Shown here in pieces: positions 43,121-55,814 of a stretch of 64,000 bases of DNA. A program made the translations under genes and the position numbers. The DNA lies in assembly GCA_043228905.1 (NCBI GenBank), contig JBHGNT010000008.1:13144001-13208000 (forward strand). The letters are read 5' to 3'. Origin of the DNA: Azolla caroliniana (taxonomy: Eukaryota; Polypodiophyta). The notes beneath the pieces were generated by a model that was not told where the DNA came from, searched no databases, and saw nothing but the letters and a program-made list of their open reading frames with translations. Position 1 is the first letter of the stretch. Every line of letters begins with the position of its first letter.

Positions 43121-44439
43121 AATCAGCCCCATCCGAAAGAATCGAAACCAAGTTGAGTGGACCGACCACAAGAGACTGAAGGCGACCAAAGCATGCCGCG
43201 GTGAAGTCCAAAATAGGACAAAGGAAAGGCCAAAATGCTTGAGTACGAAGACTCAGTTGGAAATGAATTGACTCACTTATCCGACAGTGAGTTTGGTAGA
43301 TTGGATGTGCCCATCATGAGGACACCAGGAGAACCACATCAATCCACCAAAGAAAAGAACGTAGTCAGCCGATTCGGCTACAACCACTCATGGCATATCA
43401 TTATGCATTCATGATGAAGGTGTCGACAGTCTGAGAACCGAAAAACTATTCCAAAGCCGCGAAGGACCCTAGATGGGTCGAAGCGATGAATGAAGAGATG
43501 CAAGTAGTCTCCAAGAACGAGACATGGGATCTCGTCCCTCCTTCGAACCACCAAAAGGCAATTGGATGTTGGTGGATCTTCAAGGTAAAGCACAACACCG
43601 ACGACATTGTCCATCAATACAAGGCCCGACTTGTAGCAAAGGGCTATGCGTAGACGCACAATGTCGACTGCGAAGAGACCTTTGCCCTGGTGGCAAAGAT
43701 GACTACAATTCGAACCTTGATCCTAATTGCAGCAGCAAAAGGGTGGCACCTCCACCAAATGGATGTAAAGAACGTCTTTCTACAAGGCAAGTTAAACGAA
43801 GAGGTGTACATGGTGCAACCACGTGGATTCGTGTCGACTACGCATCCGACTAATGTTTGCCGACACAAAAAGCCTCTCTACGGCCTCAAGTAGGCACCAA
43901 GAGCATGACATTTGAAGATAACACAATATCTTCATCAAATCGGCTTCAACATGCCCAAGTCCAACAATTCTTTGTTCATTCGGAGCGACTCCAGAGGACA
44001 GGTATATATCATCATTTATGTGGATGACTTGGTCATAGGAGGAGAGCATTTAGCGGATATTGAGCACATCAAGAAGCTCCTCTCCAGCCGATTCGAGATG
44101 ACCAATATGAAGGAGCTCCATTACTTTCTAGGAATAGAAGTAATTCGAACTCCAGACAACATCATGCTTTCTCAAAAGCACTATATCCTCAATCTTCTTT
44201 ACAAGTTTAGGATGACACACTGTAAGCCCGTCACTACTCCTTTTGATCAAAATCTAAAGGTAGATGTTGTCTCAAGCACTAGAGAGTGGGGGCCGACGTA
44301 CTATCGTCAACTAGTCAGAAGCCTCATCTACCTCACAATTACCCAACTCGACCTGAGTTACCTGGTCGGCCTCCTTAGCTAGTTCATGCAAACTCCGCAA
44401 GACATCCATCTCGACTATGCTAAGCAAGTGCTAAGGTAT
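43121..44439 (+). pseudogene. copia-3 integrase-RT linker and reverse transcriptase
   Basis: Linker with several stops (43180-43440), then RT: WVEAMNEEMQVV, GCWWIFKVKHN, KARLVAKGYA, MDVKNVFLQGKL, and catalytic IIYVDDLVIGG (about 44005-44040), MKELHYFLGIEV. Stops at 43651, 43891 and 43906 (CAA/TGG-to-stop type). Motif context is close to copia-2. The frame is cut at 44439 by a solo LTR and continues in phase at 44993. Confidence 0.9.
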
Positions 44440-44987
44440 TGTTAGAAATTGACTGGCCACAACCAATTACACGTTCATGTTCGTGTGCAGAATTCAAGAA
44501 CTAGTATACAGACAAGAAAAATATGCAGACACAGAGACACCAATGTTTTACGTGGAAAACCCAAAATGGGAAAAAACCATGGGGATCCACAAACGCCGAG
44601 AAAAACAAATCACTATAGTAGAGAGGAAGTACAAGTACAGAACTCGGAGGCAACGATCTTGAGTTCTCCTTCGTCTGATAGACGACGACAGAGTTACACT
44701 CTCACTCTCTCACGCTCATTGTTACAGAGGCAACTACCTCGTTCTAACTTTTTCAATAATGATCAACTACTAGTTTACTAAAGTTTGCCCTAGTTGCTTA
44801 TAAACAAAAGCAACTTTTTGGCTATTTACAAGTACAACCCACAAGGGCATTTTAGACTATTTACAAGTATCGTCTTCCAAAACAATTTCGGTTTTCGATT
44901 ACGATCTCGATTTCAGTTTCAACCTCGACCGAGATACTCGCCAACACAGTACTTCACTTCCCATCCGGAGGGACATGTTTCCCAATA
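44440..44987. mobile_element. Solo LTR (548 bp) in copia-3 RNase H
   Basis: Begins TGTTAGAAATT and ends CCCAATA. Flanked by ggtat (44435-44439, 44988-44992). Removing it restores the RNase H frame in phase. It has no coding potential. The terminal ATA instead of ACA is probably a C-to-T change. It could also be a small TRIM-type element, but no internal duplicate ends were seen. Confidence 0.85.
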
Positions 44988-44992
44988 GGTAT

Positions 44993-45540
44993 GTGAGTGG
45001 TCCATGGATTTCGGCATGCTTTACAAATCGGCCACATTGATACGACTCGAAGGTTATACCGATGCCGATTGGGCTGGCTACAGAGCTGACCGACAATTGA
45101 CATCCAGATTTATGTTTTCTCTCAACAGTGGCGCCATATCGTGGAGTAGTAAGAAACAACCAACAATCGCATTGTCGAGCACCGAAGCTGATACAGGGGC
45201 GCAACTATAGCGGCATGTGAAGCCATTTGGCACAAGAGAAACTTGAAGGATCTGGGCGTTCCCATCAAGGATCCGATTCTTCTCTACTGCGACAACATGA
45301 GCAGTATCCACCTTGCTCGGAACTCAGCCTTCCATGCTCGGACTAAGCACATCAAAGTGCACTATCACTTCATCCGAGAGCGTGTTCTGGCTGGGGATGT
45401 CGACCTGCAACACATCAACATAAACCTACAGATAGCCGATATCTTCACCAAGGCCCTAGAAGTCGACAAGTTGCGGTAGTTCACGACTGACCTGGGTCTT
45501 TCGACCATCAACCAACCGAGCTTGAGGGGGAGAACATGGC
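44993..45540 (+). pseudogene. copia-3 RNase H
   Basis: GYTDADWAGY, ISWSSKKQ, the altered TEADTGAQL region (frameshift at the catalytic Glu), then YCDNMSSIHLARN and IADIFTKALEVDKL. A stop at 45477-45479 follows. The distal GKLGLT-type tail leads into polypurine tract and 3' LTR. Confidence 0.9.
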
Positions 45541-45621
45541 AATAGGAGTATACCAGCCATTCGAAGCTGAAGCCAATCCAAACCAACCATCCGACGATCA
45601 GAAGTTGTGTTTGAAGGGGCG

Positions 45622-45978
45622 TGTTGAGAATCAAACTCAACTTCCCGTGAGTGGGAACACACTCTAGGATACTCAAGTGTGAACACCCCACCTCCTTGTA
45701 TAGTAACTAGTGTGTCATAGAAGTTGATGTCCTATGACACATACATATTCATTAAGTAGTTAAGACACGATCTCTTCCCAAGAGGGGTACTAGTGAGAGA
45801 ACTTAGAGAGAAGGTGACAACATAAACACCTTCTCCCTCTCTTTGTAATAGTTGGTCATTCTTGCTTCCTTGTAATACAGTTTTCTAATTTCTGTAATCG
45901 TGAGCTCTCTCTCTCTCTCTCCACACACACACACACACACAATTCTTCCGTTGCACAGAATCCATCTGATTCTTTATA
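45622..45978 (+). repeat. copia-3 3' LTR (357 bp)
   Basis: Begins TGTTGAGAATCAAACTCAA after the PPT ttgaaggggcg (45611-45621) and ends CTTTATA. Match to the two 5' LTR fragments. Contains (CT)n and (CA)n runs near 45906-45942. Confidence 0.93.
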
Positions 45979-45983
45979 TAATC

Positions 45984-47614
45984 TACCTTCTATACTCAAA
46001 ATGTACACAATTATTCCTCATGGTCTCATGAATGTGTAAACAATTTTCAATATATGGAAACTATATTTTGTGAGACTTCATAAATCTTCAAAATAATTTA
46101 TTTTGATGATATCTTGATTTTTCTCAAAAATTGATGCACATGTTCATAAAGTTCTACAACATTTCTAAGAGTATGGCCTTTACTATAAATTAGAGAACTA
46201 CAATTTCAACCACAATCAAGTGGAGTTTTCGAGACATGTGGTTGTAGAGTAACTAACAAAACATGTTTATTGGAGGATGTACAATGTTTGTAGCGATTTT
46301 CAAATTTCTATCATTCATTTACCGATATTCATTCAAATATCTTGTTGCCTTACACACGAGGATCAATCATTTACATTAACTCCATTCAAATGCAAGCCAA
46401 CAAAGATCTACGTCATGGTAGTTGGGTGCAAATTGCTTTTGCACTTTGACATGTCTCATTGCAAACCACGGATGATGCTTGATTGCATCGAATTATCTTT
46501 CATTCACAAAAAATTGAAATAGGACAAATGATAAAGAGCTTCTGACCATAGTAGATTCTTTTAAGTGGCTTTGTTACTTGGCACAATTTCTCACATGTTT
46601 CAATTTTCGATCATGTATCACTTAGGGACACAGAGAAAAGCAAATGCTCTATCGTAACACTCATATATGTGAGCATTGTATGTGCTTTAGCCAACTAATG
46701 TGAGATGATGAACCGGCTGGTTGCAAGATAGCAACTAGGATCTTTTGTGTATGAATTAAGCAAGCAGATAACAAGTGAGAATGTGAATAATGCATTATTC
46801 AATCTGTGATCCAGAATATACAAAGAGATGAAGAAGACGAAAGTTACATAGACAATTTAGAACTCAGGAGACAATTGTATTACTAATCCTGCCAAAACTC
46901 TATTACAAGATTCAGACTCTCACTTTTATAGTTAGGGTAACTGAGCCCTAATTGTGAGGACATGTTCACACTAAGAATATAAGGAATGGGAAGAGTAAGA
47001 CTTTCACATGAACAATATTTTGTATGTTGTATAGGAGAGTCTTCCTTTGACAATCAAACACAAGTCGTTTTGAGTCCTCATCATTTATGTGCTCGATGGT
47101 AGGTAATGTCTTCAAGCATTTGTATATCCAAACACTATGGTATGGATTCCATCCATGCAAATATTTGTAGGGATGAGACATGTCTAAACACATATATGGG
47201 ACATTAACACATGTACACATACATACCTATGTAGGATGATGTCTTCAATGACTTTGTTTCATCAACAAACATGCACAGCATTAGGAAATCCTTAGCCATA
47301 TCCCGAAGGAGGGCTCGGCTCGGTCTGTAGTAACGAGACGAACAAAAGTGTGAGTCCGATGGGCGGCAACCCAATGGAGAATATATGTATGGGCTTTTGC
47401 CCATTTTCTATTCATTATGTATATTATTTTGTATGTACATGATTCATGGTACCTTGGTCCTTACACACTCTGTCTGTCTTTTCTGTCTCTCTTTGTAGTA
47501 GAGTACAGTCCCCCCCCCCCCCCCCCCTATGGCTCTGTAATCGTTGCGATGTTTATTCTGTAAGAAAAGAAAGATCGACCACATCTACCTAATATAAATA
47601 TACAATTGGCCAAC
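45984..47614. other. Upstream region of the coiled-coil gene
   Basis: AT-rich DNA without a supported gene. A C homopolymer of about 16-17 bases lies at 47511-47527 and a TATAAATA at 47592-47599. The latter is only 15 bp before the proposed ATG, so it is unlikely to be that gene's TATA box unless the true start lies further downstream or the first exon is elsewhere. Confidence 0.45.
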
Positions 47615-47887
47615 ATGATGGATGGCCATGTTTCCAGCTCAGGTATGCACATCGGAAGAAAAGAATGGAGAGCTGTATCGGACCATAATATTTCTTCAGA
47701 CATAGGTCTGAGAGAGAATCCTCGGGTTTATGGATCGGCCACTAAGATTGGGCTGAATCATGGAATGCATGTGGAGAATGCTTCTTCTTTGTCTTTGAAT
47801 GGTTTGCGATTTCATACTGCCAATGGTAGTAATGGAAGCTTGAGTAATTCACAACAAATTGGCGAGAAGTCCAATAATCATGATGAG
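47615..47887 (+). CDS. Coiled-coil gene, probable first coding exon
   Basis: ATG at 47615 (MMDGHVSSSGMHIGRKEW), open to AATCATGATGAG and donor GTATCT at 47888, phase 0, matching the phase-0 acceptor at 53071. Ser/Asn/Gly-rich, no domain. Assignment to this gene rests on strand, phase and distance only; the 5.2-kb gap could hold other exons. Confidence 0.55.
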
Positions 47888-50800
47888 GTATCTTTTTTCT
47901 TTTCATTACGTTTTTATTATTCTTTATTTTGGTTTGTGGCCTTGTAATGGATATTGAAAGAATCATACCAACAATTATGATGAGGCATTAATCTTTGTTT
48001 ATGAAATTTATTTATTTAATATTTGTTTGGTATGAGACCATTATGCTATGGTATAATTTTTTGATCGCTTATTTTTAGTTTCCTTTTTAGTTATTTATGT
48101 TATGTATGAGACCTCTGGATGGCCAAATTTGCAAGCATTAAAATGATGGGTTCTTTTTTAATTTTCTGTTTGGATTGAGATTTCCTCCAGATGATGAGAT
48201 TCCCAATCATTACAATGAGCTATCACTCTTTACATCTGGCATTTGTTTTTTCCTTGCTTGTGTTTAATACCTTGCAATGGAAAAATGTCCAAGTGTTATG
48301 TTGATCAGGTTATTTCTGAAACATTTTCTCACAAATCCCAAGCATCGTGTCGAGCCACTATCCTTGTTTGTGTGTCCTTTTTTTGTTTTATTATTGAGAC
48401 TTTTGAATGGTGAAATCCCAAGCATTCTGATGAGACATTCCTCCACGTCCGAATGGGCAAAATTCCAAGCATTACGATGAATCATCATTCTTTCTTATGC
48501 CGCCTTTTATTTCTTCTTCTAGACATCCAAGTGTCAAAAAATTCAAAACATTATGATGAGCTAGTATTCTTGTTTGCGCGTTTTTTTTTACTGTGATAGG
48601 TATAGTGAAAAACTCAGGTCATGTCTGTGGATCAATTTCCTTTCTTTGAGCTTCTTGAGCAATTTCTAAGTTGAAGATTCATAGTGAGTAAATCTTAAGC
48701 ATTAGATGAGCTTGGTGGGAGAGAGAGGGGGGAGAGAGAAGTATACATAGAATAACCCTAAGCAAGAACTTCGATTAATTATGTATAGAACCAAGGAGCT
48801 CAACAAGAAGAAAACATTACATGTAGGAGAGTTAGTGTATGTACAGTATCACTATATACTCACAGAGAAACATGTACAGTCACGGTGGGACAACTATTGG
48901 AATATCATATAATACCCAATGCATTCAATACAGCAAATATATTCTATATAAATTATTACAAAAACAGACTTTCAAACATGTTCTGCAATGAGAATGTTCA
49001 CACACAAGTTGTTTTTGAGCTTGACTTCTCAACATATATGAACCTTACTTATGGAAATAATCCTAATAGCACTATAAAAGAAGCCCCTATTTTATAGCAG
49101 GAATAAAGCAGCAAACTCTTTGATCAATCAAGAAATTACATTTAGTTACTCACTCGCTTCTGCGTATTTTCTTCTTCCCAACTCCTGTTAGGAGAGTTAC
49201 AATTATAGCTCTAATGTTACATTTGGTGACCACATACTGGATGGCTATTACGTTAACAACAGTGTCAAAGAAAAAGATGATGTGAAGGTGGCATGTGATG
49301 CTTCAGTGCTCATCATGAGTTGTGGTAATTATGATGATGGTTATTTGATGACTATCAAAATGATGACTAGTATAGATGGAGGTGGTGTTCTGTCTTCAAT
49401 GATGATGGCTATGGCAATGACAATAAAAGAAAGAGTGAAGAATGAAGAATGAAGGAAGAAAAAAGAAAGATAAGAAAAACGAGGATAAAAAATTAAGAAA
49501 AACCATGAAAGAAACAAAGAAAGGAAATGGATGAAATAAAAGTAGAAGAATGAGGATAAACAATAAGAAAAAACATGAAAGAAACAAAGGAAAAATAGTA
49601 GAAAGAGAAGAGATGAAGAAAGAAAAGTCCCCGCCTGTTGCTGCCTCCAATTCAATGCTGCCAATCGTCACCATTGACACTCCTGAATAAACAAAGAACT
49701 AAGAAAAACTAGTAGAAAATGCTACTCTAATAACATGGCCATTTCTACTATTGTTGTTTTTCATCCCAGTTGATTAAAACTTTGAGTTGCTAATATGAGG
49801 TGACAAACTCAAATTCCCTTAAGCCTTTTGTCTTTCTCACAATCTTTAATGCATTAATATCATATTTCTATGTCAATGTATAAAGATCTTTATTTAGATT
49901 GTGACTTGGTCATAGGCAAATTAGTGGATGTGGTACTTGGACGGTGAGAGAGATGCTGAACATTGAAAACTACCCATCATATCGATCTTTTGTCCACATT
50001 TCAATAAATTTGAGTTGAGTAGGCAAAATGGTGGGAGGATTAGTTGGATGAACAAAGGTCAGATGGATATAAATTGTTTGAAGTGGATAATGAAAAAGAG
50101 GTGAATTGGAAGATGGGATGCCATACAAGTAGCCAGAGGAGCTTAGACGAACTAAATACAGCTTGATCTATTGATTGAGGGTTTTGTATGAAGTTGTCAA
50201 GAAGAAAAACTTGTTTGGGTATATCCATAGAACGTAATATACGTGTTCGTGCAAGCATTCAAACGTTTGTAAACGTTTGAAAAGGGAAAAATGCGTGCTC
50301 CTATTTTTTTTTTATAAATTTCATTTATTTTCATTACAAATCGACTCACCCTAATGGTATGTTGTCATTCAACTGCTGTTTATGTCTTGGGTTCGATTCC
50401 CAATTTTCTCATCTCTCTCTCATTAGTGTTTTGTCATAGCAAAATTTTATGTTAGTGTCATATTAGTTTTTTTTTTTCCTTATTATTAGAAATTAACTCA
50501 ACCTATTGATCAATTGTCACTATTGCCTATGTCTTGGGTTCAATTCCCAATTTTCTCATATCCTCTCTTTAGTGTCATGTCATGGCCAAAATTTTATGTA
50601 GTGTCATGTTCCTTTTTTTTCTTTTTTTTTCTTTCTTTGTTATTAGAAATTAGCTCACCCTAGTGGTAAGTTGTTATGCTATTACTGCCTATGTCATGTT
50701 TTCTTCATATTCTCGAATATACGTTTTATGAGTTTTTGAATGTTTGATTATAATTTATAATGACATATTTTGATTCAATCTCTATAGTTCATACTCATTT

Positions 50801-53800
50801 TTTTGTAAAGTTCTAAAGTGAGGAGGATAGAGTTGATTCTTAAGAAGCATCCCAAAGGCATGCATGTGATACAATGCAAATATTGCAACCATATTTATGT
50901 TGGAGGTTCACAATGGATTAAAGTCCACTTATTGGGATTGAGAGTGAATCAATATATAATATAGACCATAGTCAATCCAATCCAACTTTGAGATGATTTA
51001 CCATACATGTTTGATTGAATCATTCTCGAATGCGAATGCACGTATGGTTCATTCTATGGGTACATCATTCAGTTTCAAATTTAATTTGAGGAGGCTATAG
51101 AAGAAACCCTTATAGAAGAAACTAGTGGTAATAACATCTTGATTGATGAATGGGCTTATTGGTTCATCCTGCAGTAGGGATTTTTCTTTATAGCTTTCTT
51201 GAGCTATTCCCATTCATAAATAAGGTTCAATTACATTGAATACCTCAATACATAGACATCTTACACACCTCAAGATCTGTCTACATTAACACGAGTTTTC
51301 TGTTGGATGATTCCCATTCATAAATAAGGTTCAATTACATTGAATACCGCAATACATAGACATTTTACACACGTCAAGTTCTGTCTACATTAACGTGAGT
51401 TTTCTTTATAGCCTTCTTGGACTATTCCCATTCATAAATAAGGTTCAATTACATTGAATACCTCAATACATAGACATTTTAGACACCTCAAGATCTATCT
51501 ACATTAACGTGGCCACTTTTCCATGCAAAGCTTAGCTTATGAGACTTTGGATTCATTTTAGGTTCATGTAATGTAAATTCATCTTTTTTGGCAATGCTGA
51601 AACAATGCTCTAAAAGTGATGTGCAATTACATGGGATTTTCAGAACTCAAATATTAGTGTAATACCTGAACAAGTTATCCATCTTAACAATTTCGCATGA
51701 AACCTTCATTCAAGGAATAAAGTCGTGTTAAGTCAATCTATGGTCCTCTTGTTAGTTGTGTGGTTCACCTCCTTATCAGTATCCACTTTGCTCATTGGAC
51801 GTTCCACATATCCAATTTACACTACTTGACCGGACTCATCTAGAATAAAACACCAGATACATATGATATAACATACACCAAATCTTTCTTTATTTTTAGC
51901 TACTCTTGATTCTTTCATTCTATCTTTCTTCATCGTCACCATTACTATTGATATCCACATTGAGCTGCCATCTTGATTGTTGCCTGGTCATCATCTTGGC
52001 TGTCGTCATGTAGCATGCCACCATTGCCATTGCCGTTTCCCTTGAAATATTCACCTCATGCACTGAAATTTTGCCACCTTTGCATTGCCAGTATCTTTGA
52101 CTGCATCGTTAAAGTCATGGCTATCTCATTACATGGTCACCACCAAGAAGAAATATTCCATCATGGTCACTGAGCGTTAAGAGGGGTGGTACCATGAAGA
52201 TCTTCATGACCCACAATGGGGCCTTGGGAGTAACCAAGAAAAGAAAGAGACATAGAACGAACAATAATAACTTCTCAAGGCATGAACCTTTTCTATTTTG
52301 CAACTCGTTCTAAGGAAGTACTACATCAAATTTTAGGTAATTCAGGTACAATTCTCCTGCTGTAATATCTTGAATGACTGTGATTGTAAAATTTTTTAAT
52401 AGGCTGTTTTTTAATTATTTCACGGTTTATCTTAATTATGTCATAAACCAGGAATCCCTACTCATGAAACCATTTTGAGCTATAGGTTTAACTGTACCAA
52501 CCTCGCTCTCTGATCATGCATTACTGTGCTTAAGTTGCAAAAACGAAACATGGAAATTCATGTCTATGCTGGACGAGCGATCAACATCTGTAACTCTAGA
52601 ATGTCAAGGCTAAGAAGTCTTGGTATTGTGTCATCCCAGCAGATTAGAAAACAGCTTCATAATCACAAGGTCAATGCATTTAATGAAAGAAAAACTTTTT
52701 CAAAATTTCATCAACTTTATGGGCATCTTCGACAGTCATATAGTGGCAATGTAGAAAAGTGGTTCTGCATTTATGCGTGGTTAAATTCTGTGATGCATAT
52801 GAGATTGAATCAAGAGTACCTCAGCAAATGTCAATACCATGTTTTATATTTGTAACTCTGATATTTCCGTAGGTCTCAACTTGGCAAGCGCTTTGCCCCA
52901 TCTGTATTCTTATTGTTCAAGTGCGATGCATGATCTTATTTCAAATGAGCCCTATATTGGTTTTCACAGAAACCATCCAATTATATCTGGAACATAGATG
53001 TACGTCTCATATGCAGATTTCATGAATAGTGATTTTATAGTTTAATGATATTAGGCTCTTTTAATATCAGATATCTGAAATTCATGATGATAATATTACA
53101 TCCAACAATCAACCAAGCCCAAAGAATTTCAATGAAACAGTAGAGAAACATTTACATGATGTCATACGTCAAAGGGAGCAACTTCAAAGATTGGAGGCAG
53201 AGTTAAGAGGACAGTTCATTGCACGATCTGAGATTTTAAGGATGCAAAACAGTTTTGATGAGAAAACTCAGCAGCAAGCAAGTATTGTATCTAGTTTACA
53301 GGCATGTAAAAAACAACTTTGAACATACTAAATGAATTTCATCATTTTGTTCATCTCAATGATAAGTAGTATTTTAGATGATAAACGCAATGCAAATTTA
53401 TTTCCTTTTTTGGTTTTCTAAATGAAAATAAAGAATTGGTGCTAAAAAAGTAAAATTACTGCTTTAGGAACAATTGCATAAACAAGACCAGAGAGTACAT
53501 GAAATGCAGAAACAACTTGAGGAAAGGGAGCATCAGCTACATGTTAATCAAAGAGAGACTAGTGAAGCAGTCAATCAGGTATCACCCTTGAAAGACTTCT
53601 TTCGTTTTTCATCTTCATGCACTGGTCCTGGAGGAGATAATTGCTGAAGCAGCCTCTAAGCTTTAACTAAAATAATTAGTGAATCATAGGAAAATTTACG
53701 AAGTTACAGTATTAAATATGGGTTCCTGATCATAGCATGATGTGGTTTTACTTATAGAGCTACTGGAATTTGGGATGATAAGAGTTTGAGCAATATATCA

Positions 53801-55775
53801 GACACATTGATTTATGGTTTTTCAGGTCTGGGCAAAAGATGGTCTTCTACGTGAACAAACTAGTGAACTTGAAACACTCCGGTACCTACTTTTTGCATTG
53901 ATTTAATATTGAAACATAATCAAACATCAACTCACTTGCTTCGTGGTCATCTTCCTAGTCGTGAGCGTGAAAACTTTTTGGTGGAGCAAAAGGATGCTCA
54001 TGCAGAATTTGAAACAGAGAGAGCACAATTATTGGGACATTTGCATGACTTGGAAGAACGGTTACAGGAAAAGGAAAGGGAATTGCAAGAGATTGATAGA
54101 CAAGTAAGGGACTTTCTTTGATTTTTTTCATCTTTTTATTTAATCAATTTATGATATGAAGTATACATGCATTTTATCATCCATGTGTTCAATTTGTCTT
54201 TTACATGAATCATGATCACAATTATTTCTTTCTGAATTTCTGTTTGAAGGAGGTAATCATTATATCAAACCGTATAGTCTTCACATTGTCAACATGCTTT
54301 ATAATCTAAAAAGCAACAAGCTTCCTTGAATTCCAATTCGTTGTTGGGGCTGTATATGAAATCGTTTTTAGTCTTTGACTACTGAAAGTTCTATCTTTCA
54401 TTTGGATTTTATCATGCAATATTCTAAGTCGCTTACATATCTTTGTGTTTGTTTGAATATAAAGTTTATTAGGTGATGAAAGAGTTACTGGGATTTGTTA
54501 ATATCCCTTGTTAAGACATTTCTTTTTTCTACCAGCATCAAAGTGTAAAAGAAACCCTTGTATACAAAGATGGGCAGTTTAGAGAAGCTCAATCATGGTT
54601 ACAGCGTGCACAGGAACTTGATGCATTTCATGCAAATACCACTAGCTCCTTGCATGCTGAGCTTAGGGATCGTACTGAGCAGATAAATCAGCTCTGGTTG
54701 GGTCAGCAAAGGCAGGTAGCACGCTTTCTTAGGACAACATTTTACTAGTATATAGTTGAGTTATTATGGTATAGATTTGTTTTCCAATCTAATTTCTTGC
54801 TAATACAATTAGAGGAAATTGAAGGTCAAAGCATTGAGAGCTGTAATATCTCATCTTTAAACATCTAAGAGTGTCTATTGATCTGTTGCAATTGGGCTCA
54901 AAACTTTTACTGCATGTGGTCTTCTATTTAGGGAAAATATTCTCTAGAATCGGTGAATGGAAATATTGCTACATTTTGCTGATACATAGATGAGTTATTA
55001 TGATATGGATTTATATTTCAATCTAATTTCTTGCTACCACGATCAGAGGAAAGTAAAGATCAAAACATTGAGATCTGCAATATCTCATCCTTATTGATGT
55101 GTCGCAATAGGACTCAAAATGTTTACTATATGTGGTCTTCTATTTAGGCAAAATATTCTCTAGAATGGCTGAATGAATTATTGCCGTGGGTTGTTCAGAG
55201 TGGAGCAGCTTCTTGCATCTGCTTGACCTTGAACAAATACCTAATTAAACTCACCATTATTATATAAATTATGTATTACGTTGATGTTTTTAGTAGACTT
55301 GTTCAACATTAGGTTTGAATGATTGCCTTTAGAGACATAACTGAAGTTCTACCTTCATGAAGTTTACTGAAGCTCTGAAGCCTAAACTTTACTTTTCCCA
55401 ACACAATAAGAATATTTGAAGATTTCAAAATCGATTGCAATTTTTCGAAGACCTCTGTTGGGAGGTCTAGGGAGGCACTAATATGTGCCATCATGAATGT
55501 TTCCGGTTCTCTTTTATGGGGCAGATAATTGGACAAATTTCGAGAGACCTCTACTCTTAATGATTGTCCACATGATAAGGAGCAAGGCATTGATGGCCCA
55601 TGATATAATCCAGGATGGGAGCAGCCCAATAGTGACCGAGGCACTATTTTGATTAGTGATGGGTATCTAATGGACATGGGAGCTCCCAAAGAAGAGGTAC
55701 TCAAGTTTGGCACTTAAGTCATCAAAACAATTGGTATAACATGGCAATAACCATTCTTGGTGTGTCGAAATGCAA

Positions 55776-55814
<39 letters not shown>

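Larger units (their letters stand above)
33092..45978 (+). mobile_element. Old copia element (copia-3) carrying nested insertions
   Basis: 5' LTR remnants 33092-33195 and 34944-35022, PBS TGGTATCAG at 35023, gag, protease, integrase, RT, RNase H and 3' LTR 45622-45978. Target duplication taatt (33087-33091) versus taatc (45979-45983), one mismatch. Nested inside: an L1 fragment (33196-34943) in the 5' LTR, an LTR element (36794-42459) in integrase and a solo LTR (44440-44987) in RNase H. Without these inserts the element is about 4.9 kb, normal for copia. Numerous stops show age. Confidence 0.93.
47888..53070 (+). other. Large intron region of the coiled-coil gene
   Basis: Mostly AT-rich unique DNA. 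It contains the MITE 50226-51058 with SINE-like repeats and the triple repeat 51206-51520. Short motif copies (aaatcccaagcatt, gatgagac...) recur at 48110-48560, suggesting an old, diverged tandem repeat. A Leu/Phe-rich minus frame (49341-49664) is a compositional artefact of an A-rich stretch. A possible extra exon lies at about 52872-52990. Confidence 0.5.

Noticed and set aside
46277-46522. Open frame of 81 codons upstream of the coiled-coil gene
   Set aside because: No recognisable domain and no supporting splice or promoter signal; length is expected by chance.
47511-47527. C homopolymer as a functional G-quadruplex or promoter element
   Set aside because: A single uninterrupted run of uncertain length, prone to sequencing error; no supporting signal.
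48424-48460. CTGATGAGAC...GTCCGAAT as a second hammerhead
   Set aside because: The GAAA core is GAAT and no flanking stem I pairs; chance match.
49341-49680. Leu/Phe/Ser-rich minus-strand frames resembling a membrane protein
   Set aside because: Antisense reading of an A/G-rich low-complexity stretch inside the intron; two overlapping frames look equally hydrophobic.
52526-52855. Open frame of 109 codons as a separate small gene
   Set aside because: Lies inside the coiled-coil gene intron, no family resemblance, start context and codon pattern unremarkable.
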